Positions 1 to 11,816 are shown, counted from the first letter of the stretch. The stretch: DNA of 64,000 nt from Gigantopelta aegis (GCF_016097555.1 NC_054702.1:68386195-68450194), one strand, 5' to 3'. Notes: generated by a model from the letters alone, not told the origin. Made by a program: numbers and translations.

Positions 1-51
<51 letters not shown>

Positions 52-295
52 TGTGTGGTGTGTGTGTGGTGGTGTCTGTGTGACCTGGACAGATAGCTGA
101 GATAACCGATGTGTGTGTGTGTGTGTCTGTGTGTGTGTGTGTGTGTGGTGTGTGTGTGTGTGTGTGTGTCTGTGTGTGTGTGTGTGTGTGTCTGTGTGAC
201 CTGGACAGATAGCTGAGATAACCGATGTGTGTGTGTGTGTGTGTGTCTGTGTGACCTGGACAGATAGCTGAGATAACCGATGTGTGTGTGTGTGT

Positions 296-336
<41 letters not shown>

Positions 337-376
337 TGTGTATGTGTGTGACCTGGACAGATAGCTGAGATAACCG

Positions 377-423
<47 letters not shown>

Positions 424-497
424 TGTGTGTGTGTGTGTGTGTGTCTGTGTATGTGTGTGACCTGGACAGATAGCTGAGATAACCGATGTGTGTGTGC
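1..497. repeat. Compound (GT)n satellite with SINE-derived inserts
   Basis: Nearly pure GT/GTGTCT repeat, interrupted five times (about 80, 199, 252, 350 and 460) by the same ~28-bp segment containing CCTGGACAGATAGCTGAGA followed by TAACCGATG. The segment resembles the tail half of the SINE family found at 10.06 and 49.34 kb. The last copy runs into GTGTGCCCAGGATAAC and a TTAACTGGATATAAGC tail at about 497-535, as in that SINE. I infer that a SINE tail seeded or was captured by the array. The array is cut by the window edge. Confidence 0.85.
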
Positions 498-1086
498 CCA
501 GGATAACTTGTGTGAGCCTTAACTGGATATAAGCACAACAACGTGGATGGCCGATTCTATATTTTGTCGCATTAAGAATAGTCCCACATATAAGTGAATG
601 CATGATCAGTGTTTGTACCAGTAATATCGTTGACACGAGGGTACCCCTGTGTTTACAATAAACTTATTTCATAAAATATTCTAAGTGTAAGTAAACGCAA
701 TAAGTGGTCGTGATTCTAAAGCGTGCACAGAGAGACTGAACTGCAGAGCGTCTTTCTGACAGATCCAGATAAGTGGGGAGGGCATAAGAGTTTCAGACAA
801 GGCTGCACTATTGTGCCAAAACGTTTTCTTGTGGTTTAGTATGTTTTGATTTGTATGTGTATTTACTTGTAAGACAGGATATAACTCCAGTGTAAAGACG
901 CTTGGCTGAGATGCGTTAGGTCGCAGAATCGACCCCTCCCCCTATGGACTCGTGTTTTTCCCAGTCAAAACCAGTGCCTACCAACTGGTACATCAAATAC
1001 CATGGTGTATTCTGTCCTGCAAATGGGAAACTGCTTATATATGATTCCTTGTCGCTTTATCGGTAGCAGTAGCCGATGTAGCGGCA
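498..1086. other. Intergenic, no gene seen
   Basis: SINE tail remnant to about 540, then unique AT-rich sequence. 940-1080 contains a short degraded piece that resembles repeat DNA. No splice-consistent coding segment is visible on either strand. Confidence 0.5.
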
Positions 1087-1096
1087 GTGGATCCTC

Positions 1097-1345
<249 letters not shown>

Positions 1346-1544
1346 GAATGTTATACAACACATGCTGGGTGATAATGGATTATTGCCAAATAGTCTGTAA
1401 TTAATTAGAATGTGTTGTTGCGTGGATGGCGTACTAATATCTAGGAGAAGAATTAACCGACAAATCTACTGATAAAAGCATCAAGATTGTTTCATTCGTG
1501 GTTAAAGTAATTTAGGTATCAAAAACAACACTAAACGCCATTTA

Positions 1545-1765
<221 letters not shown>

Positions 1766-1769
1766 TAAC

Positions 1770-2500
1770 CAAATGTCGAAGTAACCATATGTTAAAGAAC
1801 ATATGGGCGTAGATTAAAAATGTGCCGAGATATTGTGAACCAAATGAAATATTTCTTTCTTATTTATCGTTACTTTTAAACACATCATTTCCTTATAATA
1901 TACATGTAATACAATCAAACATACAAAATACTAATTTATGACAGATGACTGGCATGGCATTAATGAACTTGATAAATGTATATAATTTCTTTATATTCGA
2001 GTTCTATAGTGGTTTAATTTAAAAGTGCTGGGTCTAATGTAAAATATTTCTTAGATATGTACATCTTCCATTAGCATACATGTGGGCACTGGAATAAGTA
2101 ATGGAGCTAGCTAGTAGTCTGTCGGTCATGAACCAAAGCTGATTAGTGATTTTCGACCGTCTGTCCAAAATCAATGTTGGACCAAAGTACTGATGCTATC
2201 TGTGAGTAAGTGATTGCTTCTCGTGGTTATCCGTTGAGCCAAAATGTTGAAAACATCCGTGTCTGCAAATACGATCGGAACGCTTGCTGGGTAAATGATT
2301 GATGGATGGACGGATGGATCGGACGTACTCACGGACTGGAATGTTCAATGATGAATAGACAAAACGAATAGCACGCAAAAGTGCATAAATGATCGTTGTA
2401 CCAGTTCCAGATCATTCTGACCGTTTTTCCTCTTTTGATTTGTACTGCCGACTTCCTTCTTTTTTTCTTTGTACTTTACCCGATGCAGCATTTCGTAAGG
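1770..2500. other. Intergenic, no gene seen
   Basis: AT-rich unique sequence. Only short spurious frames on both strands. Confidence 0.5.
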
Positions 2501-2519
2501 ATGGGTTGGGTTTTGAGTA

Positions 2520-2692
2520 GTTTTTTTATCTTTTTTGTTGGATTTATTTTTGTCATTGGGTTTATTTCTGTTGTTGTTGGGTTTTTTTGTGTTTTTTGTT
2601 TTATTTTTGGGGTTTGTTTTGTTAGTTTTTTTTTTTGGGGGGGGGGGGGTTTTGGGGTGGGTTTTTTTTTTTTTTGGGGGGGGGGGGGGTTG
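2520..2692. repeat. Strand-biased G/T-rich tract
   Basis: Almost only G and T on the + strand, with poly-T runs next to poly-G runs (notably 2627-2690). The Pro/Lys-rich minus-strand frame across it is a composition artefact. The G runs could fold as G-quadruplexes (inference). Confidence 0.85.
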
Positions 2693-3425
2693 AGGTGTGT
2701 GCTCAGGTCCAGCCGAATATCGTACATAGATTGTGCTAAATATTACGTATAAATTACGTATTAATTCCATTAATACAACCGCATTGGCGGTAGCCATATT
2801 TGTTACTTGACACAGAAGTGGCTAGATGCAAGATGGTCGGTTATATTACCACGCTTAATGTAAGACTACCACGCCCCATCTAAACTTTCATCTAGTATAA
2901 ATATAGATTAACATCCATTTTTTTTTTTTTTTTTTTGTCATAGCTATGTATAGTTTAGCTTGTCAGGCTATAAACGTGAGCTGTGTGACTGTTTATGTAA
3001 TGTAGCTTTGTATAATTCATAACTTTGCATGTTATCGTTAAACACTAAAGAGGGTTTCTTTCCAGATAACTCGATCTAGTTTGTTTGATACTGATTGTTG
3101 CACTAGCTGTTTTTGACTACTGTAGTTAAGAATGTACTGATTCACAATAATTACATTTAATATCATTAATGATTAAAATCAATCAGAACTAATTAGAAAT
3201 ATCGATTGCGAACATTAACTGCTTACAAAATGCACTATTTACTCTAGCAACAAATGAAAACCGCTTAAAGTTGCGCTTTTGCGATCTCACTTGTAAGAAC
3301 GATTTGTAACATATGGAAGAATTTCACTGTGAAAGCATCCATATTGTAAAGACTTAAAAAAAATTCTGAGATAGTCAGCCATTCACAAAAATAAAACAAA
3401 CAGGGCATACATTTATAGCTAAAAC

Positions 3426-3580
3426 GTTTGTTTTGTTTTAGGTTTTTGGGGAGGGGCAGTGTTTGGGTTTAGGTCTTTATTGTTGTTGTTTGGGGTTTTT
3501 TCTTTCTTTCTTTTCTTTTTTTTTAGTCTCTTTTATTCTTTGGATTTTTTGGGGGGTTGAGTTTTTTTTATAATGGGGGG
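3426..3580. repeat. Second G/T-rich tract
   Basis: Another stretch dominated by T and G runs on the + strand, ending in GGGGGG near 3578. Resembles 2520-2692 in composition, not in exact sequence. Confidence 0.7.
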
Positions 3581-4039
3581 TCTGAATAAACTAAATAAAA
3601 ACTTAAACGGTTTTGAAAATATGGTGAAAAGTAACATTTGTTTCTTCTTCTTCTCGTTCTTCGTTAGTCAAATCATCAGACCGGTCATTCCCACAAACGA
3701 GGCGGTGTTCATTAGTTCAATGACTGTTCCATGCAGTTTTAAATATGCTTATTTCATCCCTTAAATACTACTGCACTGTAAGCAATCAAATAATGTAAAA
3801 ATGTTATGAATTAAAATAATTTAATATGGAGTACAGTTCATTCAAATACCATTGTGTTTTAATGTAACGACCACGATGTTGTGATAGTGGTGATTTTTTA
3901 ACCCATCCTGCCGAAAACGTGATTTCCCAATACACTGTACGGTGATTTCCGAGAACATGTCAAAGTGGAAGGAGTGCGTATCCAAAACAGGTGATTATTT
4001 TCAGGTGATTGTTATTCTACTTTGTCGTCCACTCGAAAT

Positions 4040-4355
4040 GGGGCGAGACGCAGCCCAGTGGTAAAGCACTCGCTTGATGCGCGGTCGGTTTGGGATCGAT
4101 CCCCGTCGGTCAGCCCATTGGGCTATTTCTCGTTCCAGCCAGTGCACCACGACTGGTATATCAAAGGCCGTGGTATGTGCTATCTTGTTTGTGGGATGGT
4201 GCATATAAAAGATCCCTTGCTACTAATGGAAAAATGTAGCGGGTTTCCTCTCTAAGATTTATGTCAAAATTACTAAATGTTTGACATCCAATAGCCGATG
4301 ATTAATAAATCAATGTGCTTTAGTGGTGTCGTTAAACAAAACAAACTTTAACTTC
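4040..4355 (+). mobile_element. tRNA-derived SINE, head 1 with tail A
   Basis: Starts with a tRNA-like head: A-box-like AGCCCAGTGGTAAAGC, then B-box-like GGGATCGATCCCC. The core follows (CCAGTGCACCACGACTGG, GGGATGGTGCATATAAAAGA). The tail has GACATCCAATAGCCGATG and ends GTGTCGTTAAACAAAACAAAC. Apparently full length. The longest frame inside it is not a gene. Confidence 0.9.
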
Positions 4356-4670
4356 ATATCCAGTTAAGGTTCAAGCACGCTATCCTGGGTACACATCTCA
4401 GCTATCTTGACTATCTCTCCAGGACAGTGAGTTAGTTGTTAGTGGTTAGTCAGAGAGAAGAGGGTGTAGTGGCCTTACACCTACCCTTAAACCAAACTTC
4501 TTCTTCCTCTTGGACACTACCATACAGTGTATCAGGAAATCACTTGTTTGGGGCAGAATAGTGTATTTGAGTGATGGGTTAGTGAGAAAGACGTCGGTGA
4601 AGTGGTCTTACACCTCCCCACTGGGCCATTAAGATTCACCATGTGTTGGAACCGATATTCAGATACTAGC
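4356..4670 (-). mobile_element. SINE of the GGTTCAAGCACG family (family C), reversed
   Basis: Read on the minus strand, this is the family whose 3' end is CTTGAACCTTAA-TGGATAT and whose 5' tRNA-like head carries CCATCGG…GGGTTCG boxes. Here the body matches well (CTCTCCAGGACAGTGAGTTAG, GGTGTAGTGG, TTACACCTACCC) but the head is diverged. It sits head-to-tail against a SINE at 4040 and a MITE at 4672. Confidence 0.75.
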
Positions 4671-4671
4671 C

Positions 4672-5049
4672 TTAAAGGGACAGACCCTAGTTTTTAAACA
4701 CTGATGCATATTTTTTACCATTAGAGCCGTTTATGATCACTGAAAACAAATATTACTTATATTTTATTGTTTAGATTATCCATTTCCGTAGAACCGAAGT
4801 GTGTCTGGTCATCATGTTGTTTCTAATATCACAATATGCAGTTTTCGTATTTTTAAAAACGCACGTGCGTCTGAGAAGTAGCGGTTATGGATTTCAGTTC
4901 TAGTCTAGTTTTTTAGGATATTTTTCGGTTTTAATGTCACGGACTCTTGATTGACTCTGTTGTAACTTTATTCAAGTGTCTTACAGGTTTGTAGATTAAC
5001 TAAACTTAATGTCCACTTTTACGAGTTGAAACAGGGTCTGCGCCTTTAA
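4672..5049. mobile_element. TTAA-flanked MITE, family E (short form)
   Basis: Inverted ends AGGGACAGACCCTAGTTTTT and (reverse complement of the right end) AGGCGCAGACCCTGTTTC, each flanked by TTAA. TTAA target duplication is typical of piggyBac-type transposases. No coding capacity. Shares internal sequence (TTACAGGTTTGTAGATTAAC) with the longer copy at 11817-12604. Confidence 0.8.
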
Positions 5050-5066
5050 AGAGCTATTCGGGATTA

Positions 5067-5600
5067 ATGGTTCATGTGCTGTCCTGTCTGTGGGGAAAGT
5101 GCATAAAAAACATAATCGTACGAGGCAGGGGGCAGGGGGCAACTGCCCCCGCCCATAGGGCTGAAGCAAATCCTCAAATTCGGTATAAAAAAAAAAAATT
5201 AAAAATTTAAATAAATAAATAAATAAAAACATAGAGATATTTGGGCAAAATGAGCTTTGCTGAAACCTTTTCACCATGTGTATTTATATCACTGCCCACA
5301 ATATTAGTTGTAATCCATGTGATTCGTTTGTAATTTGGCAGTGATTCTAATATGAATAACTGTTGTTATCCAGATTCGGGTATTTTCGTTTAATTCGGGC
5401 AAAAATCGGCCTACATCCCTACGAAAATGGGAGACTGTACGCCTATGCATATAACTGATACCTTACTACTTGTGGGAAAATGTAGGGTGTTTCGTCTGAA
5501 TACTGTGTCGGAATTAATGACCAAATATTTAGCATTCAGTAACCGATCATTAATAAATCAAAGTGCTCTAGTGGTGTTGTTAAACAAACCTTACCTTTTA
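5067..5600 (+). mobile_element. Broken SINE fragments (head 1/tail A type)
   Basis: A core fragment at about 5067-5110 (GTGCTGTCCTGTCTGTGGGG). After unrelated sequence, a degraded tail A follows at 5440-5600 (CCGATCATTAATAAATCAAAGTGC, TAGTGGTGTTGTTAAAC). The two may be one interrupted copy. Confidence 0.55.
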
Positions 5601-5649
5601 ACCAATACATGTTCGATTTGTAGTCACCGTGAGGGGTGGGGTTTCTGCG

Positions 5650-6370
5650 TGTATAGTTAAATTAATTTGCTGTACACATAATAATATAGCCCTATGGCGT
5701 CTTGCCAAATACACTGACCAACTGCGATAATGAGTAGTTTGGGGCTTGTTTGTTCAACTACGTTCGTGTAACATTATGTCGGTAATTACACATTAACGAT
5801 TTAATTGGACGCGTATGGAAATAGAATAAAATAATATTACTGGCATGCTGACAAGGTCTGCCATTTTCTTTTAAACAGTACAGTAATTCTTGATCTCCTG
5901 GAGCGTGATAAAAACCGTCGCCCCACACGTCGTGAGACATAGATATAGTTGTGGTTTGCAGAATTAAATACAGACTGAAACAGTATGTAACTGTAAGACA
6001 GATTCTAAGAAAATTTATTAAAAGTCGATATCGGACATTTCTTCCACAAGCCAGTTCGCCCTATTGTTTGCTCCATATATATAATTGGGGGCGTTTTGGT
6101 TTAGGGGCGAAACGTCTAGGCATTCATTCAAACCTGTCTCAGAATAAATGGTAAATGTATATCTAAGGCAACAACACAGAAGACTAAACTATAGCGGTGT
6201 AAACTAATTTGTCATAACATTTATCAAAATCAAGGAAAGACACCTGTTATCACGATACATTGATTATAAACACTTTTCTCTGACTGATATATTTATAATT
6301 ATAAAACAAATAACAAAACAAAAGAAGAAAAAGAATAGTGATTTCAATGTAGTAATACATTTTATAATTT
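5650..6370. other. Intergenic, no gene seen
   Basis: AT-rich sequence with short frames lacking coding character or splice support. Confidence 0.5.
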
Positions 6371-6373
6371 TAT

Positions 6374-6375
6374 CG

Positions 6376-6406
<31 letters not shown>

Positions 6407-6617
6407 AATCATAATCATCACCACCACCACCATCGCCACCACTACTACTACTATCACCACCACCACCACCACCATCATCAGTAGTAGTAGTAGTAGTAGC
6501 AGTAGCAGTAGCAGTAGCAGTAGCAATTGCAGTAGCAGTAGTAGTAATAGTAGTAATTGTAGTAGTTGTAGTAGCAGTAGTAGTAGTAGCAGCAGCAGAA
6601 GCAGTAGTACTAGTAGG
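6374..6617. repeat. Trinucleotide microsatellite (ATC/ACC/TAG)n
   Basis: Runs of TCA, then ACC, then TAG/CAG units in succession. On the minus strand it reads as long poly-Met, poly-Val and poly-Leu, which is not a protein. Confidence 0.93.
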
Positions 6618-6619
6618 AT

Positions 6620-7398
6620 GATGATAAGGAGGAGGATGAGGGGGAGGGAGATGAGTACGACTTTCAAAAAAGGAAATAAAAAATGACTACTAATTGAACT
6701 ATTAGATTTTTCAGGCGTATTCGTGTTTCGTACAGGAAATGAGATATTAGATTTTGCCACGACGTGTCAACGTTATTAATTGCACTGGGGTCAGTATGTA
6801 TAAAGAATAGTCTATTACCTTGTTGATTTTACACGTATATGGCAAGTTTGATCACTCCATCTATGACTAAGACGCCATGACATCCTCACGTTGGTCTATT
6901 CAGAAAGAAAATCTATCATGTAATTAAGGTACACACTCGTTTCAGATATCTATAGGTAAAAAAAAAAGACAGGAACGACATAACAAACAAGGTTTTTCTG
7001 TTCTTTTTTACTCGCTTAGCGTCACGTCAAACGTGTCAAGGCAAAAGCTAATATTGTACGTGTTGAGGCAATATTTACCAACTAATAAGCAGCCAGTGGT
7101 GTTGGGTGGTGTAAGTTTCACAATTTAAATAAATAGAATGATATTATTAGAATGTTTTCCCTGGTAAACATCCGTTTCTGATGAGTAATGGCTGGAATGG
7201 TGGATAGGTGTAGCCGTGTGGTTGGCGTCGCCCTGCAAAAAAAGTGCTAAAACTTTCGTCTTACGTCGACCCAGTAATTATACAACTGTATGTGTTGTTG
7301 AAGGCTTTAACACAATCTCGCCCATGCATATAGCATGTAGTTAAGGTTAAAGGCCCTGGATTTTTAATGTTTTATGTTTCATGCATTTATAGTTATTT
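6620..7398. other. Intergenic, no gene seen
   Basis: Unique AT-rich sequence. No repeat end or coding exon recognised. Confidence 0.45.
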
Positions 7399-7647
7399 TC
7401 GAATTAAGGTTCAAGCACGTTGTCCTGGGCACACACCTCACCTATTTGGACTGTCCATGTCAGTATGTTGATGGTTAGTAGTTAGTGGTTGGTGAGAGAG
7501 AGAGGAGCCGGTGTAGTGGCTGTACACTAACCCATTGAATCTGACAACTCGCTCTGGGTGGTTGTGAGTCGGTACCGGGATGTGAACCCAGTATCTAGCA
7601 GGCTTTTTAAGTACGATGGCTTAACCACTATACCACCGAGGCCGGTC
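7399..7647 (-). mobile_element. SINE family C, near full length
   Basis: Minus-strand copy. Its tRNA-like head is at 7600-7647 (reads GGCCTCGGTGGTATAGTGG), its B-box-like part is GGTTCACATCCCGG and its tail is CAAGCACG/CTTAATTC at 7401-7420. Confidence 0.85.
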
Positions 7648-7779
7648 GTTATTCATTAATTTATTAATTTATCTATTCATTCATAGACCCACTAGATTAG
7701 GCCTATAAATAGTTTTACTCTTTGCCCCGGTATGTCCAACAATGTGTTTGGACAAATGTATGATCGTGTAGAGGGGGCA

Positions 7780-8171
7780 TTAAAGGGACATTCCTGAGTT
7801 TGCTGCGTTGTAAGATGTTTCCGACTAATAAAATAGTTCTACGATTAAACTTACATATTAAATATATTTTCTTGTTTAGAATATCAGCGTCTGTATATTC
7901 AATGTGTTTCTGGTCGTCTTAATATTTGTAAGAAGCCCAAACTGGATTTTGTCTTCAAATAATTTCGTACGTACGACAAAAATATTTTTTAGGAAATAAA
8001 ATAAAAATTAACCTAGTACAAATATTAGAACGATCAGAAACACGTTTAATATACAGCCACTAATATTCTAAACAAGAAAATAGATTTAATATGTAAGTTT
8101 AATCGTAGAAATATTTTTATAAGTCGATAACATCTTAAAACATTGCAGTAAACTCGGGAATGTCCGTTTAA
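7780..8171. mobile_element. TTAA-flanked foldback MITE, family D
   Basis: Left arm begins TTAA-AGGGACATTCCTGAGTTT; right arm ends AAACTCGGGAATGTCCGT-TTAA. The two arms are inverted copies over ~150 bp, so transcripts can form a long hairpin. TTAA flanks suggest a piggyBac-like source. Its right end is 39 bp before the splice acceptor of the LURAP1-like exon at 8211. Relatives: 18730-19035 and 21978-22105. Confidence 0.9.
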
Positions 8172-8210
8172 GTTTGAAGTGACATAATTTTGAACGCATT
8201 CTCTTCACAG

Positions 8211-11200
8211 ACCGCTATGAGGGAACAAGATGTCCGCCTTCTGAAGCAGCTGATCCACATCAACGAGACTATCAGACGGATGAGCAGCAGCCGAGAGCTG
8301 GGGCGTGTCAAGTCTATGTCGTGCTGCCAGCAAGTGAACGGGTGCGTCACTCTGCCGAGGAGGAAACCACCGCTGATAAGACAATGTAGTGAACCGCAGT
8401 TCCTCACAGAGTATCTGCATAACCCTAGTCTCTTGACCGGGTCCACGTCTAGTCAAGGTGATCACACATACAGTATTTTGAATTTTATTTCTTTCTAGGC
8501 AACTATATTTTATATCTTAATTTTCAGACTTGCGAGATTTGTAAGGTTATAAGATATTTTGTGATATCGTTGGAAACTGGGGCCTAATTCACTAAACTAT
8601 TGTAACTTTGCGATCTCGCAGTGCAATACTAAAAGACTTGCAAAGAGAATGCTTTGTTGTCTAGCAGAGCCTAAGAGACCTTTGTGAATTAGGCCCCTAG
8701 GTCAATATATCAGTAAACTATTTGAAGATTCAAGCACGTCTGTCTTTAGCACACCCTCGGAGTTTCCCAGGAAATGTGTTCAAGAAGGAAGACAGGAAAC
8801 ATATTTTGGGCAGGTTCATTGTCCGAGGGTGGGTGTCGTTACAAAACCTTTTTGGTACATCTAGTTTCACTTTTTAATATGTTTTCTATTATATTAGATG
8901 GAAATCCTAACAGTGTGGCCAGTCAAAAATGGCGGACAACATAATTTTAAAATGAAGAGTTTAATAAATTTGTGTTACAAATTGAGCATTGACTTTTGAA
9001 AGTGTCAAGCAAAAGGAATTTGAAGCAAATGGTTTATTTAACGACGCACTCAACACATTTTATTTACAGTTATATGACGTCGGAAAAGAAATTGAAGTAC
9101 ATCTTTTGCTTCCATAAAGTTTTGCTTGTGACTGAATAATCTACTTATTAGCGGAACGTCCTATAAAACGAATGGTTAATAAGGCATCTTAATATCTCAC
9201 GGAATGTTCCAGAAATTATCACATGGGGCAGACAATATTATTTAATATATACCGCCAATGGAATAAAATTAAATAATTTCCAACGTGCTTTGAAATATAT
9301 TAGAATACAATGCCCATCCATCATGTAGTTACAAAATCTACCCGGAATTTGTTTTAAAGGGTACACATGGACGTCCTCTACCGGCCACCCCAATATACAC
9401 ATGGTAAAAATACACTTTTGCATATATACGTTTTACCAATAAAAAATGTACTGGCATACCTACAGAGCCGTACCCTCTGGGGGGCGGGGGGGGGGGGGTG
9501 CAACTCTGAGAATCTCACTTTTTTTACTCCCAAAAATAGCATACACATCTCAGGGTTTAATTTGTATAGTGTTTCATTTGTTTATAAAAAGTAATGTCCC
9601 ACCCCTAGGATTTTGATCAGGGTACGGCCCTGATCTGTATCCATAATGCATTAAAACCAACTGGCATAAACACAAACTGTGTTGCCTCCTATGCGCACCC
9701 ACCGCAGGATTTCCATATAGGTTAATTGCAAGCCCTGATCCAATGGAGAGCTTTCGCAACCACACCCTTATATTGTTACGGATAGTGACAAGTCACCACT
9801 GTCAGTGTAGCCTTGTTGGTGACCGCTTACCGCTCTGTACGATTAAAAGACCTGCTGCACGTAATAAACGTCATAGCTAATATAAGATTTTAAATAATAA
9901 TAATAATAATAACATAAATAAGACTTCTAAAATGTCGCTATATTTAAGTCATTAACCGTGTCGATCTGCGAAACTAGTCAAACGATTAATACTGTTAATC
10001 GAATCATAACTGGGCAGAATTTACGAAGCCTTTTTTTTAAGCATTGTAAATGTACCAAACTAGGTTGTGTCTTGGTTAAGCCATCGGACATAAGGCTAGT
10101 AGGTACTGGGTTCGCAGCCCGGTACTGGCTCACACCCAGAGCGAGTTTTAACGACTCGGTGGGTAGGTGTAAGACCACTACACCCTTTTCTTTCTCACTA
10201 ACCACTAACAACTAACACACTGTCCTAGATAGCTGAAGTGTATGTTCAGATCAGCCCAGGACAGCGTACTTGAACCTTAATTGGATATAAGCACTAAAAT
10301 AAATGAAAATGAAAATTGCAAATGTATGTAGTTACACGCGTGTAAGACATAAACAGGCTTTGTAAATACGGCCCTATTATGATCAGCTATCGGCATCCGT
10401 AACAGTAATGGTGTGATTGCGAGACCTCTCTACCATTGGACTCTTCTGGGTTACACTCATCTCTGGACAGACTTGCATTCATTTTAATATCACAATCCCG
10501 TAATATTACGTTATCTTGTATGTGCAAAGGCTGCTAAAAATAGTACTGAGTTTTATCGACGTGGCACTTTTAATGTCCTTACTAAGAGATAAAGCATACA
10601 TTTATAACGTAAATAAACGTAAACAGAGAACGAGTAACCAAGAGGCGTGTCACTGAGTACATATAATTAGGTGTATCAAGAAAAAATAAACATATATCTG
10701 CCCCATAGAGACACGTTAGGCTTCATACAGGGCACAATAACCTGCATTTGAAGTATTAGGCTTGTCACTTTGAAGTCTTGTATTATCTAACCTAATGGAT
10801 ATTTAATTATCTAACATCAAAGGCTTACTTGTATACGAAAGTGCAGTTTGAAGCGGTTGATTTCACTATAATCCTTTATCACTATTGTTCGAATGACACG
10901 ATCTTAAAAATGTACAAACTTAGTAGCGTCACCATTTGCGCTACCGCACGCTTTGTAGATCAAAGGCCATAGGATGTGAATATAAATATATCTTCTTGTT
11001 GATCCATCAAAAGAGTGATCCATGCGGCAGAAGCTGATTTCCTCTTTAATTTACTAACTGCTGGGTTGAGATAAAACAATAAAACATAACTCATAAACTT
11101 TATTGTCATTTTATATCGTTTAATCTTCCTATCATAGACGAAATTATATATATTTGTTTATACCTATTTAATTTTTAACTTTTAACTAATTTGCATACTG

Positions 11201-11520
11201 CTTTCTTTTCATTCTTTTTTTTTTCAGAAACACTCGGATCCCAAGATGACGTCAGTTCCGGCGGTGAAATGGACGACAGCTACTCGCCTTCGTTTCGTCG
11301 TTTAATGTTTCGTTTAAGGCCCAAATCGTTCTCCGTTTTGTCCACAGCGTATTTGCCATCTGACGAACTGAAAGGCGGGGACTCGTTCTATGACGAAATA
11401 CTACGACGAAACATTAAGCTGTGGAAGTGGAGTAAGTCACAGGACACGTCCAGAGACTCCATGGATTCTGTGTTCGAGGAAGAAATGGCGGCTTTGTTAG
11501 AGGCGGAGATCGAGAGATAG
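8211..11520 (+). CDS. LURAP1/FAM89-like leucine-rich adaptor protein (5' incomplete)
   Basis: Two exons. Exon 8211-8457 follows acceptor TTCTCTTCACAG and ends CAAG before GTGATC. Exon 11228-11520 follows a T-rich acceptor TTTTTCAG and ends with TAG. The 1+2 nt split codon joins as GAA, giving 179 visible residues and no internal stop. Residues 4-25 (REQDVRLLKQLIHINETIRR) match the conserved LURAP1/FAM89 helix (LR-x-DV-x-LLxQL-x-x-x-NE-x-I-x-x). The middle is Ser-rich (SSQETLGSQDDVSSGGEMDD) and the C-terminus is acidic (EEEMAALLEAEIER). In vertebrates LURAP1 is a cytoplasmic adaptor linked to MRCK/myosin and NF-kB signalling; that role is not shown here. The N-terminal exon(s) were not found and may lie upstream of the window. 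The family call rests on one helix. Confidence 0.7.
8579..8697. mobile_element. Small palindromic MITE in the LURAP1-like intron
   Basis: Inverted ends GGGGCCTAATTCACTAAA and (right, complemented) GGGGCCTAATTCACAAAG enclose ~85 bp. No coding sequence. Confidence 0.75.
9028..9086 (-). mobile_element. SINE tail B fragment
   Basis: TTTATTTAACGACGCACTCAACACA… to TATATGACGTCGG is the 3' tail of the second SINE tail type, here cut short. Confidence 0.75.
9463..9632. mobile_element. Palindromic MITE with poly-G interior
   Basis: Ends CAGAGCCGTACCCT and, complemented, CAGGGCCGTACCCT. Interior includes a G run at 9481-9498. Confidence 0.65.
10012..10374. mobile_element. MITE family G split by a SINE
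   Basis: Ends GGGCAGAATTTACGAAGCC and (complemented) GGGCCGTATTTACAAAGCC. The family is ~105 bp when uninterrupted (copies at 50737-50843 and 52746-52851). Here the inner sequence is separated by a complete SINE at 10055-10314. Confidence 0.85.
10055..10314 (+). mobile_element. SINE family C, full length with target duplication
   Basis: tRNA-like head (TGGTTAAGCCATCGGACATA, then GGGTTCGCAGCCCGG), body and tail (CTTGAACCTTAATTGGATATA). Flanked by ATTGTAAATGTA (10043-10054) and ATTGCAAATGTA (10315-10326), a 12-bp target-site duplication with one mismatch. Confidence 0.9.
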
Positions 11521-11715
11521 CAAAATAGACCTACTGTGATCATGGGCAGCGTTAGAGGAAGGAACATTGGACATTTATCAGAAAATTCCTCGAGGGTCTA
11601 CATTTTATAGTCATGCGGAAAATCTTCAAAAGCGCCCTAGAAAACACTTTTGATGGCATGTTTTAAGGGCTTCGCAAATGTTATATTGGGTGATGCTTGG
11701 TTTTTACTACCTTTT

Positions 11716-11721
11716 AATAAA
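11716..11721 (+). terminator. Polyadenylation signal AATAAA
   Basis: Canonical AATAAA about 195 bp after the stop codon of the LURAP1-like gene, upstream of the next transposable element at 11817. Position fits a short 3' UTR. Confidence 0.6.
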
Positions 11722-11816
11722 CGTTTTTAAACCAAAATCATCTGTTTGTCAAATCAAAACCCCAAAGAGGCTTGGTGACTTCTGCATGGGATTTTCAATA
11801 ACTCCCAAGGCCACCC

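Noticed and set aside
2345-2797. Pro/Lys-rich 150-residue minus-strand frame
   Set aside because: Arises from the G/T-rich tract; no splice sites, domain or codon bias.
4040-4115. A tRNA gene
   Set aside because: A/B-box-like head is part of a ~315-bp SINE repeated many times. No cloverleaf was established.
6362-6760. Poly-Leu/Val/Met frame
   Set aside because: Trinucleotide microsatellite read in one frame.
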